A DNA stretch of 64,000 nucleotides from contig CAUYUJ010022526.1 of NCBI GenBank assembly GCA_963575745.1, positions 549,652 through 613,651 of the forward strand, in the 5' to 3' direction. Below are positions 22,501-31,962 of the stretch, one piece after another (within the stretch, counting starts at the first letter, position 1; the number at the start of each line of letters is the position of its first letter). The notes beneath the pieces were generated by a model. It did no database searches, was not told the origin of the DNA, and saw only the letters and a list, made by a program, of their open reading frames with translations. The stretch is from Prorocentrum cordatum (lineage: Eukaryota; Sar; Dinophyceae; Prorocentrales; Prorocentraceae). The position numbers and the translations under genes are program-made.

Positions 22501-25500
22501 TCCGTAGGTGTATCCGCTCAGTACGTGCCGGATTGGTACATCAATTGGTACCCCGGCTACTCGATGGACGTGATCCGCCACTGGTATTCTAAGGAATACT
22601 GCACCAAAAGGGACGAAACTGGCATGATAATACGTACCAAGGGTGGCAAGACCAAAACGCCAGAGGTTTGGGACAAAAGGGCTAAGAAACAGGAGATCAT
22701 CAAAGATCGCAAGACATACAGAAAACAAGTATGTCAGTGCGAGCCCTTCAAAGGTCACATGCGCAGTTGTCCAATGGACCGCCCCTCCAGGAGTCCTCAT
22801 CACGGTGAGACCCCGTGGAATTGGTCTCATGGAGATGACGCTGGCAACGTCCATGATCCTAACAAGGAGGTCCCTGGAGGAGGAAAGCGCATCGCAGAAG
22901 CCGATCGCGTCCCTATGACCGAAGAGGTTGCCAACACTGTCAGGGAAAATTGGGTACAGCTTCCCAATGACCATCGCCTCAAGGAATGGAACCGCCGATT
23001 CCATAAAGAGGCGGGGTCACCCGCAGGATCCAGCAAAGAAGCGGGGTCACCCGCAGACGCGGCGCCAGCCGCTGGGTCCGCGGACGAAGATTGGATAGCT
23101 GTTGCATCTGTTGCCGGGTCCGCCGCCGGCACTGACCACACCGAACTGAATGAAGAATGGGCGGCGGAAGACGGCTCAGAGAACCCATTCCCTGATGGAT
23201 GCGCCTGTTGGTACTGCAGCTCCTCGGCGCAGAAGTGGCTCTGCACGAGGGTAATTCACCGCCACGAAAATGGCAAGTACAAGCTGGCCATAAAAGGCAC
23301 TGCCGACATCGACCATATGAGGCAGATCATCCATGATCATGGCCAGCCAGAAGGCCCTCCTAAGGACCCTCCTGGTCCACAACCAGGCAAGGGCAGCAGA
23401 CCGCCTCCAAGACCTGAAGCCGACTCCTCGTCTTCACCGACTCCTGCGAAGAGGCACCCGTCCAGGAGCCCCGAAGGCACACAGGGGCGGGCGAAGGCCA
23501 GAGGGATCGCCAAGACGGACGACCTTGAGCTCGAAGATCCTCCCGGTCTGTCCGTGTCGGAGAGGAGGAAGGCTTTTGCTGGACCATCGACCCCGATGCC
23601 ACCGGCTGCCCAAGGCGATGTCAAGGACGAAGCTCGCAATCAGCCTAAGGCAGCCTTCCGAGGTGACTGGGCTCCAACTCTGCATCAGCCGCGCCTTGCA
23701 CCACGACCAGGTTCGGCACGAATGAAAGCGCAGCCGAAGCCCGAAGCTGGGATGAGGTCGGTGCGGGCAGAAGCAGCCGCCAAAGCTAAGGGGGACAAGG
23801 GCTCTGCGGGGCCACCCGCTAAAGCGGCGCCAGCTGCAGCAGCGGGGACACCCGCAGAAAGCACTCTTTCAAGAGAAGAACGCTTCAGAGCCCTCAATGA
23901 ATTTGGCGACCGACAGAAACTAGCCGACGATGCAGTGGCTGACCAAGGTCACCCGCACCCTGGCGCGGAGTCATCCGCTGGAGCTGCCTCGTCAGCCGCA
24001 GGTTCTGCAGGGCCACCCATTAAAGCGGCGCCAGCTGCATTAGCGGGGCCACCCGTTAAAGCGCCGCCAGCTGCGTTAGCGGGGCCGCCCGCGCGCTGGC
24101 AGCCAGTAATGTCTGTTCTTAGGAACATCCCTCTGGGAGCCATGGAATATTGGCAAGGCATTGAAGGCAAAGGCCCGAAGCGCACCATAAACCCACGAGT
24201 CACTCGAGACGATACGGACCGATTCGAGGTCATTAATTGCCCTGATCGTCGTAACTTCGAGTGCCGCAACGACTGGGAACGTGAACAACAAACCGTGGGA
24301 AATATGTTGCGAGACAGGCCGCCATTGCGCGTCGCGCAGCATAAGGCAGAGCTCATGAAGGTCATGGAGAGGTTCGGCATGGATCCGACTCTGCCGCGCG
24401 ATGGGCAAATGACCAAGGTGTCAACATGGTTCTCTACAGCCCTACGCCATAGTCCGTATTGGAAGGACGGATTCAGCCGACACTTCGAAAAGATTAGCAC
24501 TTTCGACCCATACGATGGCTGGGTTGTTGTTGACGATTTGCTGACAAACTGGACTGAAAATGATCAGTGGAAAGGCTATCGTGAAATGCACGAGGTGCTG
24601 ATCAAGGGCAGGCCCCACACGTCATACGTGTATTGGGTGCTGCTAAACTGCTGTGAGATGAATGACCATCACGGCATGCAGAAGGGCAGGCTCCAGATGA
24701 AGTGCGTTGAGGACAGCATGCTGCTGCCTCCCAGGTTTCGACCAAAGGCACGCAGGCCACAGTACTTCATCAGAGCCACGAACGGCCACAGCAGTCCAGG
24801 CATCCACTGTCCCGAGTCGCTTTATAAGCCGATCACAACATGGATGAAAGAACCAGACGACCCAGTAAATTTCATCCACGGGACACAGTGGGAGTATGTC
24901 AAGGACATCCTTGCTAATGGCCTTTCATGCCTCGCACAGGACAACCCTAAAAGGAAGGGGGGGCGCCAATTTGTACACGGCTGCCCCTACCTCCCGGGCG
25001 ACCCGGGGATTCAATCGGGCATCCGTCCTGACTCGGAGGTGCTCATATTCTGCAGCATCAACAAGATGCTGTCCAGTGGCTTTTCCCTATGGAGGTCAGC
25101 AAATGACATTGTCATGACACGGGGCCACGACGGCCGTATACCGCCCGATCATATCCTCCAGATTGTGAGCATTGCGAAATATCGGGTCGGTGAAGCCTGG
25201 AGCAATCCGCTGGCTTATGACAAGTCGCGGAGGCGGGGCCAACCCGCGGACAGGATTCGCACCGATGACTACTTGCCACTTAAATTATGTGACAGAACTC
25301 TGGGTGTAATGGAAGATCACGCCATGTACCTAAAGGGCTGGTCTAAGACGGACGGTCGTCCATTCAACTTGATCATGACCGAGCAAGATGTTGCTCCACG
25401 ACCGTACGACACACAGACAGTCCTCATGATAAATGCCCAGGAAGACGAGGTCATGCCTGAGGCGGGGCCACCCGCAGGTGCGGGGACACCCGCGGCAGAC

Positions 25501-25608
25501 ACCTCGGAAGGTTCATGGCAACAAGTGGTCACACCAGTAGCAACGGTAGCATCTCGTGTGTTGGACGGGATCTGCAGTCATTGGGCCAGCACTCAACTGC
25601 GGGGGTGA
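19585..25608 (+). CDS. retroelement Gag-like protein with CCHC knuckle and C-terminal RNA 2'-phosphotransferase (Tpt1/KptA) domain
   Basis: An intact 2007-codon frame; the first ATG is at 19585 (TTG ACG precede it). Hydrophobic segments lie near residues 50-67 and 171-190. A Gag-like helical domain covers about 210-405, and a very basic stretch about 533-580. A zinc knuckle CHTCGSTEHLRDQC has its ligands at 627, 630, 635 and 640. A long low-complexity linker rich in AGPPA-type words follows. The C-terminal domain, about 1610-1875, matches Tpt1/KptA in order: STALRHSP (Arg-His at 1621-1622), YFIRATNGHS (Arg 1730), FIHGT (His 1765), GDPGIQSGIR and WRSANDIV (Arg 1837). The Arg-His-Arg-Arg set used by this NAD-dependent family to remove the 2'-phosphate left by tRNA ligation is all present, so activity is plausible. 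Gag and knuckle would bind element RNA; the role of Tpt1 here is unknown. GC is lower than in the flanks. The next frame (RING, protease) is in another phase beyond a G/T-rich spacer. Confidence 0.8.
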   Translation: MPILSFTPDPMLRLALVLMRYEPKPGIWQRLKRNTYLSLPACFRLGSGAGYTLVWLVLALIPVIHGTTWWTTTTVEYHVAPALRGAEPVRDRASGATRELETLSPTSLRYFTPHFHQMPIGNSIENVVTLRGYPQRGHLHPVPVRRLTAITPEPDKPQPKPITEAEMHMHWIKITIFGILWVIMGCAVGYMRQGMDDTRTTGPSWDPAGTTPFRGYVREVHAWINVTSGNMTPPQQAAALQRGLQGLARRIAMQVPSQIINYGVTVNGQPTDAVTYILYLLSTKFENLEDERQLNSGTALIDFRVERGERIDSVLARFEMARDEANSVGFVIPNFLILTLILFRALGVGASRAQHLLEPFNHQMPRTQADYDRLLTRMRNYGHVAERSPGNIAGIFTGHHSHAGVYATTAGSPAGPGEPSPWDDPADMPNEATAFLGQTGQASAEAAEANAWSNYSPGAAYTASPPSGTTLWGQAESSAQGSQPPSPYESGTDTDTSSDDEHNGIVSAGNDYPADDTHLSEQQRAEAAFMAYRKSKRRWRRFMKKPVRKVRRAVRRHFKRYGKGRGKGGRRRRMHGRGITAFLTSLTDIVFEEVLIGGKGRGHRRTSGKGKGRRGNPRDASGNTMKCHTCGSTEHLRDQCPKGKGKGSVHLAHNSFMDDIDYIDYEFYVNPEAAPAAGSSTYYVMARYAEVTVALEDYAVTLFDEFHGWDEVDEVAFNAWFGLPAGPPADDEISEAETVPATEEELTAALAPQVIGMPLLPDLPRAGSGAGDADDEMRGHPAYSDSEEAEEDYKDMLQEQVAEAIWLLSAPAHQQIMNDLLSRPGAARLRPYLDSDMSAPQMLTALQALAGSPAEVTPAAAAGPPAWSMDVFMQGCDQMDLNDLTMEQLSDIGYFRSPYQHVFMVQDSSEDSEDMRYAKRDRRPSPPRDSEHDDQRPMERGSASAGPARRRSRSAPRRPTHDASGYPCSTEHSVGVSAQYVPDWYINWYPGYSMDVIRHWYSKEYCTKRDETGMIIRTKGGKTKTPEVWDKRAKKQEIIKDRKTYRKQVCQCEPFKGHMRSCPMDRPSRSPHHGETPWNWSHGDDAGNVHDPNKEVPGGGKRIAEADRVPMTEEVANTVRENWVQLPNDHRLKEWNRRFHKEAGSPAGSSKEAGSPADAAPAAGSADEDWIAVASVAGSAAGTDHTELNEEWAAEDGSENPFPDGCACWYCSSSAQKWLCTRVIHRHENGKYKLAIKGTADIDHMRQIIHDHGQPEGPPKDPPGPQPGKGSRPPPRPEADSSSSPTPAKRHPSRSPEGTQGRAKARGIAKTDDLELEDPPGLSVSERRKAFAGPSTPMPPAAQGDVKDEARNQPKAAFRGDWAPTLHQPRLAPRPGSARMKAQPKPEAGMRSVRAEAAAKAKGDKGSAGPPAKAAPAAAAGTPAESTLSREERFRALNEFGDRQKLADDAVADQGHPHPGAESSAGAASSAAGSAGPPIKAAPAALAGPPVKAPPAALAGPPARWQPVMSVLRNIPLGAMEYWQGIEGKGPKRTINPRVTRDDTDRFEVINCPDRRNFECRNDWEREQQTVGNMLRDRPPLRVAQHKAELMKVMERFGMDPTLPRDGQMTKVSTWFSTALRHSPYWKDGFSRHFEKISTFDPYDGWVVVDDLLTNWTENDQWKGYREMHEVLIKGRPHTSYVYWVLLNCCEMNDHHGMQKGRLQMKCVEDSMLLPPRFRPKARRPQYFIRATNGHSSPGIHCPESLYKPITTWMKEPDDPVNFIHGTQWEYVKDILANGLSCLAQDNPKRKGGRQFVHGCPYLPGDPGIQSGIRPDSEVLIFCSINKMLSSGFSLWRSANDIVMTRGHDGRIPPDHILQIVSIAKYRVGEAWSNPLAYDKSRRRGQPADRIRTDDYLPLKLCDRTLGVMEDHAMYLKGWSKTDGRPFNLIMTEQDVAPRPYDTQTVLMINAQEDEVMPEAGPPAGAGTPAADTSEGSWQQVVTPVATVASRVLDGICSHWASTQLRG

Positions 25609-28600
25609 GGGAGGGATGTGGGGACTTGCGCCGGGGGGTGGGTACGGGGGGGGGGGGGTGGTTGTGGTTCGGTGTGGGGGGGGTGTGTTTTTATTTCGGT
25701 GTGGTGTGGGGGGGGGTTGGGGGGGGGGGTGGTGTTTTTATTGATTTGCTTTTTTTTTTTTTGTTTATTTTTTATGGTTTTTGTGTTTTTTTTTGTTTTT
25801 ATTTTTTTGTTACGTTATTTATTTTTTTTTTTTTTTATTTTTTATTATTTTTTTTCCTCGTTTTTTGATTTTTTTTTACTACTTGACACCAGCCGACGTT
25901 TCTGGACTGACCGATCAGCTATATCGTGCTGACCCGTGGGCAGTGCATACAGGTATCCAAGACGCACAGCAGAGGAACCTGCGCACTCCTGCGGGGCCAC
26001 CAGGCGCCCTAGGACCACAACCACAACGCCCTCCGCAGCAGGCTGGAGGTGCGAGGTTTGCCCCTATGGGCGGCTCAGATGGTGGCTCGCCGTTTCGGAC
26101 TCCGCCGTCTGAAACGAGCGAGAATAGTTTGTGGCAAAGACTCCAGGCGATTCGCGGGAATCCGGCGCTCGCAGCAGCACTCCAGGCGACCACTCCCTTT
26201 GGCACTCCGAGGGGTAGTGAAGGAGGAGTGGCTGCGGGGACACCCGCCGAGCGAACGCCTGCGGAGCCACCCGCGCACGCGGGGCCACCCGCTGACGGAC
26301 AGCAAGGTTCAGACTACGAACGTAGGGCAGCCAACTTAAGAGCACAGGCTACCTTTCTGCAGCAACAAGCTGATAGAGTGCCCAGCCTGTTGCGGAACCG
26401 CAACATAGATGTTACGAATCATGGCGACTTTCTGCCTCTCTGGAGCTGGACTTCTGAAGATGCTCCAAATGCTGATCCCACGAATCCATATCGACAGGTG
26501 TTTATTCCAGGAATAGCATCACACCCAATATATGGATGGGACAATCATGGACCAGCAGAGGCACAGGCCATGGACGCGCCGATGTACCAGGAGTACTACG
26601 CGCAGATGAATAACACTCCTATGATTGCGGGGCCACCTGCGAACGAATACACTCGGAATCTTGCCAATGAGATGTTTCGTTTGCAGTTTACACGAGCGGT
26701 CGATGCGCAGTCTATGCCGCACTACGCCTACATGCCCACGCCGACGGACCCCGAGACCGTAGTTCAGCCAGCTGGTCTCGCGGTGCAGCCGCTATGGGCA
26801 GCATGCCAGACTACATCCGCGACGTGCACAACACGCAGCAAGCGATACTGGCATCTAGGCAGCAGGCTCGGGACAACACCAGGCTGCGCCAACAGCGCGC
26901 GATCCAGAGAAGGATTGAGCGTGAGACCCAAGCGGGGACACCCGCAGACGCGGTGCCACCCGCTGAACGGCCAGATAGACGGCCGCCACCGACGCCATAT
27001 CGGGAGGGCGAAACCACTTTCGAGCGCCAAGCTCGGACTCGCCCAGACGTGCCTGCTCCAGTCATTTCAGACTACAACTTCACACAGTGCCCAATCTGTA
27101 TGGACAACTACGAGATGGGCACTATAGTGTGGAGACTGGCGTGTGGGCACTTCTTCCACGATATATGCTGGGATCGTGTTGCACAGCAGCACGTCCGCAA
27201 TCAGCGACCAGGTGCGCCGAACGAGGCCCCCTGCGCTGTGTGTCGTGGGCCGGGCATAGTTATCGCACACTTCCCGCGTGCTGGACAGCGCGACGCTGAA
27301 TCGGAACAAGCGCGCCAGCAGGAAAGGTACGTGGCAGATGCCCGGGAAATGCGTCGGCTACGTGAAGCAGTGGAGGCACTGGAGGCTCGAGCCGCACAAT
27401 CGGCGGAGCCATCCGCACGTGCCCCAGCTGCACAGGCATACCCCTGGCCAGCGCCAGAGCAAGGCATCCAGATGCCAATCCTGCCTAAGCTTCGAGCACA
27501 GGAGCCCCCAGCTGCGGGGCCACCCGCTGAAGCGGCTCCCGCCGCCAAAGCGGGGCCACCCGCAAATGGGCCTCCAAATCCAGGCTTCCTGAGGGCAATG
27601 GAGGCCAACATCAGGCGGAGTGGCAGGAGCGGAGGCGGGACTCGAAGGCCATCTGGATCAACCAGGACCTCGCGCGTGGCAAGCCCGGTCAGCGCTAGGA
27701 GCCGGGCAAGCGCTGAGAGCGCGGAGGCAGCCCAGTTCCACACCACATTCATGATCGATACAGAGGGGCTGACCTATGCACGTGACGACACGGACACGCT
27801 GCCGCCAGGAGGTGAATGGATGTCCACACTATCTGCGAATTATTGGGTTCTTGTACAGGAACCAATTACCGTGGAGGAGCGCCGCCAATATGAGCAGATG
27901 TGGTGCACCGAGCTAACCATGAGCCAATGGGTGCTTGAACAGCGCCTGTTGAAAGGTACACTCGGTTCGCAGATCACGTACCACACCAATGACCATGGTA
28001 CAATGGCTCTGCCAGCGCGAAATGGGACATTCTTCCCTGACGAAGACGGTATGCCCTGCATCTCGTTCATGCTAGACATTGGGTCCAACGTGAACATCAT
28101 TGGATCCAATACGGCACGAACCTTCCAGGAGATTATGGCCAGGTACAATCATAGACCTGCCATATGCACCCTGAGCAAGACCCTCTACATCAATGGTGTT
28201 GGTGAGGGCGCTGCGATATGTCGGAAGATGGGCAACTTCAAGATCGGGGTACAATACGCCAATGAGGCAAGCCCCCGTATCGAGGAGTATGCCTCCAACA
28301 TCGCAGAAGGCTCGGGTGCCAATCTCCCGGCCATCTGGGGCCTAGGAGCCATGGAAGCACGTGACACGATCATCGTGCTGAAGCAGGCTACCAGAAGGTT
28401 ATCTTCCCCAGCGGTGACTACACCCTGAAGCTGGGAAGGGGCGCCAAGGTCCTGAAGGCGAAGAAAACTCCCTCGGGACATCTCGCGATTCCCTGCGGTT
28501 TGTATGACGGGGCTAAAAGCCAGACGGTCACAAACACCTTCACAATCCGCAGCAGTCGAGATGGCTATACCGAGACGGAGAACGAAGAGGACCCCGTCAG

Positions 28601-29020
28601 TGCGGGGCCACCCGCTGGAGCAAGTGCGGGGCCACCCGCCGAAGCAACAGCGGGGCCACCCGCGACGGGACAGTCCATGACCGTCACGACCGATACGTAC
28701 ATTGTCGAGCCGTACCTCGACAAGCAGCTCCTGGAAGACACGACCCGTTTGATCGTGGACAGGACGCTGAACAGCTGGTGGGAGGGCCAACAGTGTTCCG
28801 AAGGGACCTGGCCACATATGAAGGATGCCCTGAAGTCTAAGATATTCTGGGCAGTCCAGGAGGCGGTGAATAAATGGACACCTGAGGACCAAGCGGGGCC
28901 ACCCGCGTCACCGCCACCACTACCAAGCTACACGGGCGGAGGTTCGTCGGACTCTGCGGGGCCAACCCGCGTGGAGATCGTGAGCGTAGCCGCACCGGCG
29001 ACTCCTGCGGAGCCATCCGC
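20812..29020 (+). repeat. about 40 dispersed copies of a 14-nt hairpin unit, GCGGG-N4-CCCGC and covariants
   Basis: Twenty copies have a perfect GCGGG/CCCGC stem with a 4-nt loop (GCCA, GTCA, GACA or GCCG): starts 20812, 21757, 22132, 22168, 23011, 23041, 23806, 23842, 24079, 25462, 25480, 26234, 26279, 26932, 27514, 27550, 28602, 28626, 28650, 28893. Four have a 5-nt loop: 21915, 22417, 25233, 28956. Four use GCGGA/TCCGC: 21007, 23965, 27403, 29007. Three use GCGGC/GCCGC: 21601, 23059, 27532. Four pair through one G-T: 23824, 24025, 24043, 26627. Five are imperfect: 24007, 24061, 25991, 26261, 26950. All but 21915 and 25233 start on a codon boundary of the local frame and encode AGPPA-like words. 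Clusters have an 18-nt period (e.g. 24007 to 24079). Confidence 0.85.
25605..25892 (+). other. G-rich then T-rich spacer between the two retroelement frames; possible intron or assembly artefact
   Basis: The segment begins GTGAGG, is G/T-only for about 130 bp, then poly-T-like for about 130 bp, and ends ACTTGACACCAG. The order donor, T tract, CAG looks like an intron. Joining 25604 to 25893 does not, however, keep both frames: the upstream phase leaves two bases and the downstream frame needs one. Either other junctions are used, or an indel is present, or the homopolymers are misassembled. Confidence 0.4.
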
Positions 29021-29072
29021 TAACAGCATGCCCCCGAGTCAGACGGCAACGTGGTCACGCGACCGCCGCTGA
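25893..29072 (+). pseudogene. second retroelement frame: RING-H2 finger plus retropepsin-like site, interrupted by two frame changes
   Basis: The coding signal runs in three successive phases: from 25892 to about 26790 (VSGLTDQLYRADPW...), then about 26790-28385, then about 28385-29072. The breaks lie near 26780-26795 and 28380-28390; neither shows a slippery heptamer, so indels are likelier than programmed frameshifting. The middle part carries a RING-H2 finger at 27088-27243: CPIC, then CGHFFHDIC, then CAVC, with the expected C-x2-C, C-x-H-x2-H-x2-C, C-x2-C spacing. RING fingers usually act as ubiquitin ligases. At 28075 it has LDIGSNVNIIGSN, where a retropepsin has D-[ST]-G; Ile at the middle position is unusual. 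The last part includes TPSGHLAIPC, read as the flap-to-C-terminal part of the protease region, then AGPPA-rich linkers and WSRDRR at the stop. No reverse transcriptase or integrase is seen before the gap at 29256. Confidence 0.65.
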
Positions 29073-29255
29073 CGGGGGCAGGCGGGCGCGCCGGCGGCGC
29101 TCGCTTGCGAAGAGAAGCCGAATGCCGGCCTCCTCGCTACATACGTTAGCCGCGCTGAGGCCCGAGAGGAAAAATATCATTCAAAATGTCTTGTCATCGA
29201 AGATATTCGCACAGCTTGCGCTGAACTCCGAACCCGTGGATATATATGCGACCGG

Positions 29256-29355
29256 NNNNNNNNNNNNNNNNNNNNNNNNNNNNNNNNNNNNNNNNNNNNN
29301 NNNNNNNNNNNNNNNNNNNNNNNNNNNNNNNNNNNNNNNNNNNNNNNNNNNNNNN
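29256..29355. other. assembly gap of exactly 100 N
   Basis: A run of 100 N, typical of a scaffold join of unknown size. The retroelement sequence may continue in the missing part. The DNA after it (29356-29900) is GC-rich and shows no continuation. Confidence 0.95.
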
Positions 29356-29950
29356 CCTTATGATACTGGTTGACTGTGGCTGTACGGTATCTGTATCACT
29401 GGGCGGCTCAACCCCGACCTCCAGCGTATGTTTATTCATCTTCGGTTCGGAGGTTGGTCACCGTGTTCGGCCTCCTGGGAGCCCTGCCGGAACCCGGGGC
29501 CGCCCGAGAATGGCGCGGGATGCAAAGCCGGCGTCACGGAAAGGGTCGGAATTCCCAGGGGCCCCGCATTGAAAAAAGTCCAGACTTCGCAGGTCCTGGG
29601 AGGTTCCCTTGGGGACCACTGGGTGTCTCGAGCGTGCTGGGGGGAGGGGGCAGGCAACAGGAGGCTTGGCGACCCAAATCCTCGACTTGGGTTGGACTTT
29701 TGGTGGGACCAAACAGGAGAGGGGCCAGTCTCGGGGATGCACGATGGGCTGGCGTTCGTCCCCTGCAGGGGGTGCGCCCGGATAGCCCCACAAGGCGTGT
29801 TGGGGTAAGGGTTCGAAGCGTCAATCCGTGTTCCCTCGTTGGGGGGTGATTGTTCTTTTATTACTTCCGGACGTAACGCACCTCCCGACCCCCCCATGTA
29901 ACGTTCACGCCGAAAGGCTGGCTACAGGCGTGAACGTGTGCAGTTACACA
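29356..29950. other. no gene seen
   Basis: Open frames on both strands without family features. Confidence 0.4.
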
Positions 29951-29952
29951 TA

Positions 29953-30175
29953 GAGGTGGAGGAGGAGAAGGAACAGCAGCAGCAGCAGGAGCAGCAGCAG
30001 GAGGTGGAGAAGGAGGAGGAGCAGGAGGAGGAGGGGGAGGAGGAGGAGGAGGAGGAGGAGGAGGAGGAGGAGGAGGAGCTGTGTAGGAGGCGAGGATGGG
30101 GAGGAGGAGGAGGAGAAAGAGGAGGAGGAGGAAGAGGAAAAGGACGGGGTGGAGGAGGAGGAGGACGAGGACGAC
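29953..30175 (+). repeat. GCA/GGA-rich array
   Basis: CAGCAG-type repeats, then (GGA)n. The complement is poly-Ser/Pro/Leu. Confidence 0.9.
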
Positions 30176-30397
30176 AACGACCGACATGGCCCGGAGGCCC
30201 CGAGAGGTGCACGCAGGCACGGGGGCCTCGTGGGGCACACGATTGTGGCCGCTGCTGCAACAGGTGGTTTACAAAAACGTTGTGGTGCACGCAGTCATCG
30301 GGGTGCACGCAGGGCGAGCTCACACAGATAATGTAGTGCACGCAGGCACGGTGCTGTACACAATCGCTGTGGTGTACTGATTGGTTTTTGTCTTACG

Positions 30398-30406
30398 ACT
30401 ACTACG

Positions 30407-30441
<35 letters not shown>

Positions 30442-30461
30442 TTCTACTACTACTATTACTT

Positions 30462-30495
<34 letters not shown>

Positions 30496-30612
30496 TACTA
30501 TTACCACTACTACGATTAATACAAATACTAATACTAATACGACTAGTACGCCTACTACTACTGCTACCATTGCGATTACTACGGCTACAATTACGATGTC
30601 TTCTTCTTCCAT

Positions 30613-30651
<39 letters not shown>

Positions 30652-30703
30652 GACTACTACTACGACCGCTAGTACTAGCACTACTACTATTACTGCGACT
30701 ACG

Positions 30704-30735
<32 letters not shown>

Positions 30736-30786
30736 GGCCACTACTACTACTACTGCTACTACTACTACTACTACTACTACTCCGAT

Positions 30787-30834
<48 letters not shown>

Positions 30835-31272
30835 GACCACTACTTCGACCACGACTACTTCGTTCACGACTACTACTACTACTACGACTCACCACCACTA
30901 CCACTACTATTGATATTACTACTATTTCTACAACAAAAAACGACTACTACGATCACTATTACTAGTCGTAGTAGTAGTAGTAGTAGTAGTAGTACTACGA
31001 TTACTTCTATTACAAGTACTACTAGTACGACTTGTACAAGCATATGTAGTAGTGGTAGTAGTACTTATACTACACGAGCGCTGCGGCGCACTATTACGAG
31101 GACTCTTACTACAAACTACGAGTACGAGTGCTACGGCTACTATGTTTCTGTTTCTGCTTTATTTCTACGAGTGCTACTACTGCGACTACTACTACGATTA
31201 CTAGTCGATTGACCGATACCACAAGCATTGCTAATGGTACGACCAGTACTACTACTACTACTACCACTACTA

Positions 31273-31307
<35 letters not shown>

Positions 31308-31321
31308 GTTACCACTACTAG

Positions 31322-31372
<51 letters not shown>

Positions 31373-31696
31373 GACTACTACGACTACTACTACGACTACT
31401 ATTACAACTACAACTTCTCGTGTTACGACCGCTACTACGACTACTACTACACCTACTACCCTTTTGACAGCAACTGCTACTACTACTACTACTACTACTT
31501 CTGCTACTAGTATTACTAATACGACTACTACTGACAATGCGTTTGGTACTGCTACTACTCCTATTACTACTACTACTACTTCTAGTATCACTACCACTAC
31601 TACTACTACTACTTCTACTACTACTACTACTACTACGACTACGACTACGACTACTACTACTACTACTACTACTACTATCAGTGCTACTAGTACGAG

Positions 31697-31735
<39 letters not shown>

Positions 31736-31758
31736 CATTACTTCTACTGCAACTACCA

Positions 31759-31789
<31 letters not shown>

Positions 31790-31912
31790 GACTACTGCTA
31801 CCACTACTACCACTATGCTGTTCTACTATTACAAGGTCGATCACTAGTACAGCTACGACTACTACTACGACTACTGCTACTACTACTACTACTACTACTA
31901 CTAGTACCACTA

Positions 31913-31962
<50 letters not shown>

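Noticed and set aside
29805-29830. GGGTTCGAAGCGTCAATCC as a tRNA T-arm
   Set aside because: No acceptor, D or anticodon stems could be fitted around it.
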